Positions 6,734 to 11,972 of a DNA stretch of 11,972 nt are shown here, in pieces. The notes below the pieces were generated by a model. It was not told where the DNA came from. It saw only the letters and a program-made list of their open reading frames with translations, and did not search any database. The position numbers and the translations under genes were made by a program. Numbering within the stretch: the first letter of the stretch is position 1; every line of letters begins with the position of its first letter. Origin of the DNA: Gammaproteobacteria bacterium (GTDB lineage: Bacteria > Pseudomonadota > Gammaproteobacteria > SZUA-21); contig JALUUZ010000209.1 of assembly GCA_027021095.1 (NCBI GenBank), positions 1 to 11,972 on the forward strand, in the 5' to 3' direction.

Positions 6734-6764
6734 CACACAATGAACGCATTGGGTAAGGAATAAA

Positions 6765-7781
6765 ATGAAAATATTCAAAAAGACCACCACTATCGATTTT
6801 ATGCGTTACCGGAAGCTTTCCGGTGTGGTTTCGATCAGTGTGGTAGTGTTGTCGTTACTGGCACTGTTCGTATTCAAATTGAATTTCGGTATCGACTTTA
6901 CCGGTGGAACGCAGTTTACCATCCAGTACAAGCACAGTGTGGATATCAACAAGATCAGGCGTGCGCTGGCGCAGGAAGGCCTGAAGAAGTTCGAGGTCAA
7001 GTACTACGGCACCAGCAGGGATGTGCAGATCTATATTTCACCGGACGCCGGTGAGGCGATCAACAAGAAGCTGCAGGCAGGAAAGCCGCAATCCGGGGGA
7101 AAAAAGGATACAGGCAAGCCGTTACGCGAAAGCAGGCAGCGGGTCAAACGCGACTTTATGCTTGCGCTGTTGAAGAAACATACCAGCCCGGACGTGGAGA
7201 TTCGCGACGATGCCTACATCGGCTCGCAGGTCGGCAAGGAGTTGACCGAAGACGGGGGCATGGCGCTGCTGACGGCCTTGCTGGTGATTTTGATCTACGT
7301 GGCGCTGCGTTTCGAGTACCGGTTTGCGATCGGGTCGGTGGCCGCGCTGGCGCACGATGTGATCGTGGTCCTCGGCATATTTGCGGTGACCCGGATGGAA
7401 TTCAATCTTTCGGTACTCGCCGCGTTGCTCGCAGTGATCGGTTATTCGTTGAATGACACGATCGTGGTCTTCGACCGGATTCGGGAGAACTTCAAAAAGA
7501 TCCGCACCGATTCGTCGGTCGAAGTGGTGAATGTGTCGATCAACGAAACCCTGTCGCGTACGATCATGACCTCGTTGACGACACTGCTGGTGTTGATCGC
7601 GCTGCTGTTCCTGGGTGGTGAGTCGATCCGTGGTTTTTCGATTGCGTTGATTCTTGGCGTCCTGGTCGGTACTTACTCGTCGATCTTCGTTGCCAGCAAC
7701 GCCGCGTTGCAACTGGGGGTCAGCCGGGTCGATATGCTGCCGGTCAAAAAAGAAGGCGCCGAGTTCGACAACAGGCCTTGA
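6765..7781 (+). CDS. secF: Protein translocase subunit SecF
   Basis: SecF is the partner of SecD in the proton-coupled SecDF complex of the inner membrane. The 338-residue product has a first membrane helix (about 19-38), FGIDFTGGTQF (41-51), YIGSQVGKEL (151-160), and the five-helix C-terminal bundle with SLNDTIVVFDRIREN (228-242) and ETLSRTIMTSLTTL (261-274). Asp231 and Arg265 are good candidates for the E. coli proton-transport residues Asp213 and Arg247. A charged, glycine/lysine-rich insertion (about 100-127) in the periplasmic part accounts for its length over E. coli SecF (323). AAGGA at 6755-6759 is 5 bases from the ATG. The gene lies 31 bases after secD and ends the forward operon. 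Confidence 0.98.
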   Translation: MKIFKKTTTIDFMRYRKLSGVVSISVVVLSLLALFVFKLNFGIDFTGGTQFTIQYKHSVDINKIRRALAQEGLKKFEVKYYGTSRDVQIYISPDAGEAINKKLQAGKPQSGGKKDTGKPLRESRQRVKRDFMLALLKKHTSPDVEIRDDAYIGSQVGKELTEDGGMALLTALLVILIYVALRFEYRFAIGSVAALAHDVIVVLGIFAVTRMEFNLSVLAALLAVIGYSLNDTIVVFDRIRENFKKIRTDSSVEVVNVSINETLSRTIMTSLTTLLVLIALLFLGGESIRGFSIALILGVLVGTYSSIFVASNAALQLGVSRVDMLPVKKEGAEFDNRP

Positions 7782-7808
7782 TGCATTGATGCATGCCGAA
7801 GGTTGGCA

Positions 7809-7854
7809 GCCCGGACGGTAGTTCCATCGTCCGGGCATGCAGTTAAGGTTTTTT
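7809..7854 (+). terminator. Hairpin terminator after secF
   Basis: GCCCGGACGGT (7809-7819) pairs with ATCGTCCGGGC (7826-7836; nine perfect pairs plus a G-U and an A-T) around a 6-base loop, 27 bases after the secF stop. A six-T run comes at 7849-7854, about 12 bases after the stem, further than in an ideal intrinsic terminator. It also lies just past the stop of the convergent reverse gene, so it may serve both. TGCATGCC at 7790-7797 can pair with GGCATGCA at 7834-7841, which overlaps the stem's 3' arm. Confidence 0.65.
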
Positions 7855-8127
7855 CCGTTTCAAATATTCGTCCAGAATAATTACTTCTGCTGGCCGATTT
7901 GGTGGGTTATCTTTCGTATCCTCGATTACATCCGGGTAAAATGCGTAAATCTCACTATCCTCGAATCCCTGCCCTTGCGGTTTGATCGCGATCACCTTGT
8001 ATTCTTCTCCGTTGGCTTCGCAGGCTCTCATTACTGATAATTCTTCCATTCCCCCCAAAACATCCCTCATGACCATTTCCAGGGCTTTGGGCCCCAGAAT
8101 ACCATTACCGAATGTTTTTTTACTCAT
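7843..8127 (-). CDS. Hypothetical protein, 94 residues, unrecognised
   Basis: I do not recognise this protein and assign no function. It is 94 residues, hydrophilic, without signal peptide or membrane segment, and starts MSKKTFGNGILGPKALEMVMRD. The middle (VMRACEANGEEYKVIAIKPQG, with EIYAFYPDVIED) looks like beta strands with acidic turns. The C terminus is VIILDEYLKRKKP. The ATG at 8127 is the furthest upstream start possible, because an in-frame TAA lies at 8136-8134; an AGGT about 8 bases upstream is a weak ribosome-binding site. Codon use (AAA, TTA, AAT, several ATT) is AT-richer than in the neighbours. It sits between secF and suhB, which in related genomes are usually closer or separated by another small gene, so it is likely an acquired gene. 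Its promoter region is unusual (8138-8220). A spurious frame is possible but less likely given its beginning, end and spacing. Confidence 0.6.
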   Translation of the reverse strand: MSKKTFGNGILGPKALEMVMRDVLGGMEELSVMRACEANGEEYKVIAIKPQGQGFEDSEIYAFYPDVIEDTKDNPPNRPAEVIILDEYLKRKKP

Positions 8128-8137
8128 AAAATGTTAC

Positions 8138-8151
8138 CTATAGTGTCACCT
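8138..8151 (-). promoter_or_regulatory. SP6-phage-like promoter sequence upstream of the orphan gene
   Basis: On the reverse strand positions 8151-8138 read AGGTGACACTATAG, identical to the core of the bacteriophage SP6 RNA polymerase promoter (known sequence ATTTAGGTGACACTATAG, with the last G as +1). Transcription from it would start at 8138, 11 bases before the orphan gene's ATG. The bases further upstream (CTAAA rather than ATTT) and downstream do not match. The TATAGG within it could instead act as a host -10, though no good -35 is present. TATAGTG at 8139-8145 is repeated inverted at 8171-8177, and GTGACAC recurs at 8208-8214. Confidence 0.4.
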
Positions 8152-8270
8152 TTTAGATTGTTTCGACACCCACTATATCGTTTAGTCCGTCAGGTTCTTG
8201 ATGACCTGTGACACATAAATCCGTCAGCGCGGCAGATTACATTGAAAAGAAAGGGTAAAGTTTTTGGATC

Positions 8271-8318
8271 GCGCCGTCTCGCTACGAACGGTGGTGAGAA
8301 ATGCGGGTGAGACGGCGC
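8271..8318. other. Inverted repeat downstream of suhB
   Basis: GCGCCGTCTC (8271-8280) and GAGACGGCGC (8309-8318) are perfect 10-base inverted repeats with a 28-base loop, about 40 bases past the suhB stop. It is probably the 3' end structure of the suhB transcript. The reverse strand after it is C/T-rich but has no uninterrupted U-tract, so termination is an inference. No gene is seen between 8128 and 8356. Confidence 0.4.
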
Positions 8319-8356
8319 ACGTGATTTGCGCTGTTTCGTACACGCCCCGCGGCACG

Positions 8357-9178
8357 TCAAACCGCGTTGTGCGGGGACTCTTTTTTAAACTCGGCGGGGA
8401 TGAACGGGACGATCTTGCGCTGGATCGCGGCGCAGACTCTTGGGGTCCCGGCAACGATATGGCCGGAGTCGAGGTAGTCCTGCCGGCCGTTGAAGTCACA
8501 GACCAGGCCGCCGGCTTCCTTGATCAACAAGACGCCCGCCGCCATGTCCCACGGGCTGAGTCCCATTTCCCAGAAACCGTCGAGCCTGCCACTGGCGACA
8601 TAGGCCAGGTCGAGCGCTGCCGAACCGGCGCGGCGGACCCCGGCGGCGTCTTCGAACAGCACGCGGAACATCTCCAGGTAGGTATCCAGGTGCTGTTTCA
8701 TGCGAAACGGGAAGCCGGTGCCGAGCAGCGCACCGTCGAGCTTGGCACGGGGGGAAACCCGGATACGGTGGTTGTCGAGCTGTGCGCCGGCGCCTTTCGT
8801 GGCGGTGAACAGCTCGTTTTTCAGCGGGTCATAGATGACCGCCTGGTCCAGCACCTGTTGCCTTTTCAACGCGATGGAGACCGCGTAGTGCGGGAACCCG
8901 TGCAGGTAGTTGGTGGTGCCGTCGAGCGGATCGATGATCCAGGTGAATTCACTGTCGGCCTGTTGCAGCCCGCTCTCCTCGGCGAGGATCGTGTGGTCGG
9001 GGTAGGCGCGCTTGAGTATCTTGATGATTTCCCGTTCCGCCTGGCGGTCCACTTCGCTGACGAAATCGTGGCGTTGCTTGGTGCTGACGGACAGCGAGTC
9101 GATACGCGACAGGTTGCGCAGGATCAGGTTGCCGGCACTGCGCGCAGCCTTGATCGCTGTATTGAGCATTGGATGCAT
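8357..9178 (-). CDS. suhB: Inositol-1-monophosphatase family protein SuhB
   Basis: SuhB is a lithium-sensitive, magnesium-dependent inositol monophosphatase; in E. coli it also acts with Nus factors in ribosomal RNA antitermination. The 273-residue product begins MHPMLNTAIKAARSAGNLI, as in the E. coli protein. It has the metal-site motifs Glu67 (ILAEES), WIIDPLDGTTNYLHG (80-94) with Asp83 and Asp86, and LSPWDMAAG (207-215) with Asp211, as well as GTGFPF (153-158) and RRAGSAALDLAYVASGR (182-198). Length fits the family. The start has an AGG about 10 bases upstream. It is divergent from trmJ, with the same gene arrangement as Pseudomonas. The antisense strand has a long open frame that is only its shadow. 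Confidence 0.97.
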   Translation of the reverse strand: MHPMLNTAIKAARSAGNLILRNLSRIDSLSVSTKQRHDFVSEVDRQAEREIIKILKRAYPDHTILAEESGLQQADSEFTWIIDPLDGTTNYLHGFPHYAVSIALKRQQVLDQAVIYDPLKNELFTATKGAGAQLDNHRIRVSPRAKLDGALLGTGFPFRMKQHLDTYLEMFRVLFEDAAGVRRAGSAALDLAYVASGRLDGFWEMGLSPWDMAAGVLLIKEAGGLVCDFNGRQDYLDSGHIVAGTPRVCAAIQRKIVPFIPAEFKKESPHNAV

Positions 9179-9282
9179 GATGTTACTACCTGGTTGTCGT
9201 TTTTCAGGGGCCGGCTGCGGCGGCCCTGTGGCATTTGTCGATGCGCGTTGTCAAAGGCAGGGAAGTCTAGCAGAAAATCGCC

Positions 9283-9288
9283 TATAAT
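9283..9288 (+). promoter_or_regulatory. -10 element for trmJ (and probably cysE)
   Basis: A perfect TATAAT lies 56 bases before the chosen trmJ start. No good -35 stands at 16-18 bases; TTGTCA at 9248-9253 is too far away. A start near 9295 would leave about 50 bases of leader. It also shows why the in-frame ATG at 9291 is an unlikely translation start. Confidence 0.5.
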
Positions 9289-9344
9289 GCTTGCATTTTA
9301 ATCGCTGCAGCGCGGTGGAGTCCGCGGTGTTGACGGGGATTTTC

Positions 9345-10091
9345 ATGCTGTCAGACATAGTGATCATATTGAACGAGCCTTCGCATCCCGGGAATATCGG
9401 TGCGGTGGCGCGGGCGATGAAGAACATGGGCCTGTCACGCCTGGTGCTGGTGTCACCGAAGGACTACCCCAGCGTGCAGGCCACCGCGCGTGCCTCCGGG
9501 GCCGACGAGATTCTCGAGGCGGCTACCGTGGTGGACAGCCTGGATGCCGCGATCGCCGGCCTGCGGCTGGTGATCGGCGCCAGTGCGCGTTCACGCCGCC
9601 TGCCGTGGCCGTTGCTCGATCCGCGTGAGTGCGCGGCCAAGGCGCTCGAGCACTGGCAGCAGGGAGATGTACCGGTCGGCGTGGTGTTTGGCCGCGAGAG
9701 CAGCGGGCTGAGCAACAGCGAGCTCGAACGCTGCCGCTACCTGGTCAACATCCCCGCCAATCCCGAATACAGTTCCCTGAACCTGGCCGCCTCGGTACAG
9801 GTGATTTGTTACGAGCTGCGTATGGCCTTTCTCGCCGCAGAGTCGCTGACCGATGCGCGAGGCGGCAGTGCGCGCACCGACAGCGCACTGGCGACCGCGG
9901 ACGCCGTGGCCCGGTTCTATCAGCACCTCGAGCAGGTGCTGACCAGTATCGGTTTTGTGCGTGCACAGCAGCCGGTCAGCATGATGCGCCGCTTGAAACG
10001 CCTGTTCAACCGCTGCCAGCTTGAAAAAAAAGAAGTACAGATTCTAAGGGGAATACTTACCGCGATAGAAAAAAACAGCAAATCGCGTTAA
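9345..10091 (+). CDS. trmJ: tRNA (cytidine/uridine-32-2'-O)-methyltransferase TrmJ
   Basis: TrmJ methylates the 2'-hydroxyl of nucleotide 32 in the anticodon loop of several tRNAs, using S-adenosylmethionine; it is a SPOUT-fold dimer. The 248-residue product (E. coli 246) contains IILNEPSHPGNIGAVARAMKNMGL (7-30), GASARSR (78-84), and the trefoil-knot motifs VGVVFGRESSGLSNSELERC (111-130) and IPANPEYSSLNLAASVQVICYELR (136-159). The C-terminal tail is the helical extension typical of TrmJ. An in-frame ATG at 9291 would add 18 residues with no counterpart. The start at 9345 is preferred for GGGGA at 9335-9339 and family fit. cysE follows after 57 bases and is probably co-transcribed. Confidence 0.95.
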   Translation: MLSDIVIILNEPSHPGNIGAVARAMKNMGLSRLVLVSPKDYPSVQATARASGADEILEAATVVDSLDAAIAGLRLVIGASARSRRLPWPLLDPRECAAKALEHWQQGDVPVGVVFGRESSGLSNSELERCRYLVNIPANPEYSSLNLAASVQVICYELRMAFLAAESLTDARGGSARTDSALATADAVARFYQHLEQVLTSIGFVRAQQPVSMMRRLKRLFNRCQLEKKEVQILRGILTAIEKNSKSR

Positions 10092-10148
10092 TGTGGACAT
10101 CCGGGCGCCGGGCCCGTAAGCCAGGCACTGACTGACAGGAGAGTGTGT

Positions 10149-10958
10149 ATGTTTCGACGCCTACGTGAAGATATCGGTTGCGTGTTCGAGCGCGATCCCG
10201 CGGCGCGTAACTGGTTTGAAGTCATCACTACCTATCCGGGTGTGCATGCGGTGTTGTGGCATCGTATCAACCACCGCCTGTGGTGTTGGAAACTGAAGTG
10301 GTTTGCACGCTGGTTGTCGACCATCGTGCGCTGGTTCACAGGTATCGAAATTCACCCGGCGGCAAAGATCGGCAGGCGTTTTTTTATCGATCACGGCATG
10401 GGAATCGTCGTCGGCGAGACCGCCGAAATCGGTGATGACTGCACACTGTATCATGGCGTCACGCTGGGCGGGACTTCGTGGAGCAAGGGCAAACGGCATC
10501 CAAAACTGGAAAACAATGTCGTGGTCGGTGCCGGTGCCAAGGTGCTCGGCCCGATCTGCCTTGGTGAGGGCAGCCGGATCGGCTCCAATGCAGTGGTGCT
10601 CAAGGATGTTCCCGCCGGTGCGACGGTGATCGGGGTTCCTGGGCGGATTATTGCCGCCGAACCAAGCGTACAGCATCAGCGGATTGCCGAGATCGCAAAG
10701 AAGCTCGGTTTCGATGCCTACGGCATGCACAAGCACACCCCAGACCCGGTCGCCAATGCGATCAATGCGATGCTCGACCATATCCAGAAGATGGACAAGC
10801 GGATCGAGGAGATGTGCGGCGCGATCAAGGGGCTGGGCGCGGAGATCGCCGACATGCAGATCCCCGAACTCGGCCCGTGCGAGATCATCAGTACAGTGGA
10901 CGAACTCGATGACGGCAGTGACACCACCGCCCTGGACAAGCCCGAGGAACCAAAGTAG
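10149..10958 (+). CDS. cysE: Serine O-acetyltransferase
   Basis: CysE acetylates L-serine with acetyl-CoA, the first committed step of cysteine synthesis. The 269-residue product has the N-terminal helical part, then a left-handed beta-helix of hexapeptide repeats: IEIHPAAKIGRRFFIDHGMGIVVGETAEIGDDCTLYHGVTLGG (67-109), and VVVGAGAKVLGPICLGEGSRIGSNAVVLKDVP (124-155). His82 in IDHG and His102 in YHGVTLGG lie in the active-site motifs. The C-terminal 70 residues are a helical and acidic tail that probably contains the feedback-inhibition and CysK-binding region, though the usual C-terminal Ile is absent here. The start is the ATG at 10149, 7 bases after AGGAG (10137-10141). A GTG at 10143 would overlap that site. 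Its place just before iscR fits cysteine being the sulfur donor for iron-sulfur clusters. Confidence 0.97.
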   Translation: MFRRLREDIGCVFERDPAARNWFEVITTYPGVHAVLWHRINHRLWCWKLKWFARWLSTIVRWFTGIEIHPAAKIGRRFFIDHGMGIVVGETAEIGDDCTLYHGVTLGGTSWSKGKRHPKLENNVVVGAGAKVLGPICLGEGSRIGSNAVVLKDVPAGATVIGVPGRIIAAEPSVQHQRIAEIAKKLGFDAYGMHKHTPDPVANAINAMLDHIQKMDKRIEEMCGAIKGLGAEIADMQIPELGPCEIISTVDELDDGSDTTALDKPEEPK

Positions 10959-10960
10959 GG

Positions 10961-10975
10961 GCCTCTGAGCGAGGC
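10961..10975. other. Short hairpin after cysE
   Basis: GCCTC (10961-10965) pairs with GAGGC (10971-10975) around TGAGC, two bases after the cysE stop. The stem is short and there is no T-run (an A-run follows), so a terminator role is doubtful. Confidence 0.3.
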
Positions 10976-11042
10976 AATGTTGCAGAAAAAACTTCCGGCC
11001 CGCGGGATTCAGGCTCCAAGCGATCCCCGAGTGCTTTACACC

Positions 11043-11245
11043 GGTAGGGTGCGTTTACGCACCACATCCCGTGTGATTTGCTTCGACCGGTCGTGACGAT
11101 AACAACCCCCGCCTGAACGCTCCCGCGGTCCGCAAGCTTTTTTCTGCGCCGCCTCTGATGCGGCATGGAAAAATCGTGTGTAGAAGGATGACCACAGGAT
11201 GCGATCGATTTGTCGTGGTGTTGGTGCGTACAACGCCCCCTACCT
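11043..11245. repeat. REPIN-like pair of inverted GTAG-hairpin repeats
   Basis: The left copy has GTAG (11044-11047) followed by a perfect hairpin, GGTGCG (11048-11053), TTTA, CGCACC (11058-11063). The right copy is in inverse orientation: GGTGCG (11223-11228), loop, CGCCCC (11234-11239) with one mismatch, then CTAC (11240-11243). Read from the other strand the right copy is GGTAGGGGGCGTTGTACGCACC. A GTAG tetranucleotide at the foot of a GC-rich hairpin is the mark of REP sequences mobilised by RAYT transposases, and two in inverse orientation form a REPIN. The 160 bases between hold a 10-base palindrome (CGACCGGTCG, 11084-11093), a T6 run and no convincing gene. No RAYT gene is in the window. 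Confidence 0.55.
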
Positions 11246-11351
11246 CTTGGCAACGGTGCACGAAGCACATAAAAAACCAATAAAATCAATGATATAACTA
11301 AAAACACCTAGACACCGGAACAAAGGCGCTGAATCACTCGGCAGGAATATA

Positions 11352-11376
11352 ATAGTTGACTTAATTAGTAGGGTAA
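11352..11376 (+). promoter_or_regulatory. IscR type 1 binding site overlapping the iscR -35
   Basis: Compared with the published IscR type 1 consensus (ATASYYGACTRwwwYAGTCRRSTAT), 22 of the 25 positions from 11352 agree. It contains the promoter's -35 hexamer. Holo-IscR bound here would block its own promoter, as in E. coli. Confidence 0.75.
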
Positions 11377-11383
11377 GTATAAT
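11356..11383 (+). promoter_or_regulatory. iscR promoter
   Basis: TTGACT (11356-11361) and a perfect TATAAT (11378-11383) are separated by 16 bases, the strongest promoter in the window. Transcription would start near 11390, about 60 bases before iscR. Both elements are overlapped by IscR-site-like sequences. Confidence 0.8.
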
Positions 11384-11406
11384 AACTTAGTAAATTACTC
11401 GGGTAA
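11382..11406 (+). promoter_or_regulatory. Second IscR type 1-like site over the start region
   Basis: Positions 11382-11406 agree with the type 1 consensus at about 18 of 25 positions, weaker than the first site. Its start is exactly 30 bases after that of the first, so both lie on nearly the same face of the DNA. Tandem sites at iscR are known from E. coli. Confidence 0.55.
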
Positions 11407-11450
11407 TGCATTTACTTTTACTATTATCAATTAAATGGCGGGATATTGCA

Positions 11451-11957
11451 ATGCGATTAACCACAAAAGGCCGATATGCAGTCACAGCAATGCTGGACCT
11501 GGCGATTCATTTCGATAAAGGCCCGATTTCACTGGCGGGTATTTCCGAGCGCCAGGAGATTTCCTTGTCCTACCTGGAACAGCTGTTTACCAAGCTCAGG
11601 CGTAAAGGACTGGTGAAAAGCACGCGCGGGCCGGGTGGCGGTTATTCGCTGAGCCGCAGCGCGTATGACATTGCGATTGCCGATATCATTACCGCGGTCG
11701 ACGAAAAGGTCGACACCACCCGTTGCGGCGGCCTTGGCAACTGCCAGGGCGATGAACGCTGCCTGACGCACGAGTTATGGACATCGTTGAGCGACCAGAT
11801 CTATTCGTTTCTGGCGGGGATCAGCTTGGGTCAGCTGACCGCACGCAAGGAAGTGCAGGAAAGAGCGCAGAAGCAGACGACCAATGTGCAAAAAGTAAAA
11901 CCGGATACGGAACAGAATGAAGAGTCCGGACTGGATACGACCAGTCCGGGTGCTTGA
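11451..11957 (+). CDS. iscR: Iron-sulfur cluster regulator IscR (Rrf2 family)
   Basis: IscR is a transcription factor that senses iron-sulfur status with its own [2Fe-2S] cluster and represses the isc operon when charged. The 168-residue product opens MRLTTKGRYAVTAMLDLAIHF, the first helix of the Rrf2 winged-helix domain. The recognition part is SLSYLEQLFTKLRRKGLVKSTRGPGGGYSLSR (38-69). The cluster ligands Cys92, Cys98, Cys104 and His107 lie in RCGGLGNCQGDERCLTH, at the same numbers as in E. coli. The C-terminal tail is hydrophilic and variable. An in-frame ATG at 11406 would add 15 residues and overlap the operator, so the conserved MRLTTKG start at 11451 is chosen; GGCGGGA 7 bases upstream is a modest ribosome-binding site. 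The next genes, expected to be iscS and iscU, are outside the window. Confidence 0.97.
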   Translation: MRLTTKGRYAVTAMLDLAIHFDKGPISLAGISERQEISLSYLEQLFTKLRRKGLVKSTRGPGGGYSLSRSAYDIAIADIITAVDEKVDTTRCGGLGNCQGDERCLTHELWTSLSDQIYSFLAGISLGQLTARKEVQERAQKQTTNVQKVKPDTEQNEESGLDTTSPGA

Positions 11958-11972
11958 TCAGCCTTCAGCGGG

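Noticed and set aside
5270..6790. Reverse open frame of 506 codons
   Set aside because: Antisense to secD, with low-complexity H/R/Q-rich translation typical of the shadow of a GC-rich gene.
8138..8151. Cloning-vector contamination as source of the SP6-like sequence
   Set aside because: The match stops at both sides of the 14-base core, and no polylinker or vector sequence surrounds it.
8344..8386. GC-rich stem followed by TTTTTT on the forward strand
   Set aside because: It lies inside and against the end of suhB, where the T-run is the reverse of lysine codons. No forward gene ends there.
8264..9301. Forward open frame of 345 codons
   Set aside because: It is antisense to suhB, whose family motifs are complete. 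The translation has no recognisable domain.
10888..11307. Reverse open frame of 139 codons in the cysE-iscR gap
   Set aside because: It covers the REPIN-like repeats and the end of cysE, has arginine-rich composition and no ribosome-binding site. Its hydrophobic first residues come from an AT-rich stretch.
1..11972. CRISPR array, insertion sequence, integrase or ribosomal RNA
   Set aside because: No regularly spaced repeats, transposase or integrase motifs, or rRNA segments were seen.

Overview
The window looks like a chromosomal segment of a sulfur-oxidising gammaproteobacterium. Three things point there. The order queA-tgt-yajC-secD-secF-suhB(reverse)-trmJ-cysE-iscR, with a tRNA-Leu beside queA, is the order I remember from Pseudomonas and related Gammaproteobacteria. 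A soxY-soxZ pair, typical of thiosulfate or sulfide oxidisers, lies beside this block. Base composition is moderately GC-rich in the coding regions. Species cannot be assigned from the sequence alone.

Layout. Positions 1-363 (reverse) hold the first 121 codons of a GT35 alpha-glucan phosphorylase running off the left edge. A 341-base AT-rich divergent region follows, with promoter-like motifs and a large GNRA-capped inverted repeat in the presumed soxYZ leader. soxY (705-1169, Tat-exported sulfur carrier) and soxZ (1187-1600) follow. They converge on a tRNA-Leu(CAA) gene (1686-1772, reverse). A shared intergenic region carries a good reverse-strand promoter for the tRNA and leads into queA (1915-2949) and the directly abutting tgt (2950-4068), the two queuosine tRNA-modification enzymes. 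A 247-base gap with hairpins leads to yajC, secD and secF (4316-7781), the accessory complex of the Sec translocon, closed by a hairpin.

Between secF and suhB lies an extra region (about 7843-8270). It encodes a 94-residue protein I do not recognise, AT-richer than its neighbours. Immediately upstream is a 14-base exact match to the core of the phage SP6 RNA polymerase promoter, among related half-sites. suhB (8357-9178, reverse) is divergent from trmJ (9345-10091), which is followed by cysE (10149-10958). The 492-base gap before iscR contains two inverted GTAG-plus-hairpin repeats (a REPIN-like pair) and a strong promoter overlapped by two IscR type 1 sites. iscR (11451-11957) is complete; the rest of an isc operon presumably lies beyond the right edge.

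How the genes fit together. SoxYZ carries thiosulfate-derived sulfur in the periplasm. cysE feeds cysteine synthesis, and cysteine is the sulfur donor of the Isc iron-sulfur pathway that IscR controls. queA, tgt and trmJ modify tRNA anticodon loops. yajC-secDF supports protein export. The features that stand out from the conserved block are the orphan gene with its SP6-like promoter, the structured leaders, the REPIN-like element, and soxYZ bracketed by short tRNA-3'-end-like repeats.
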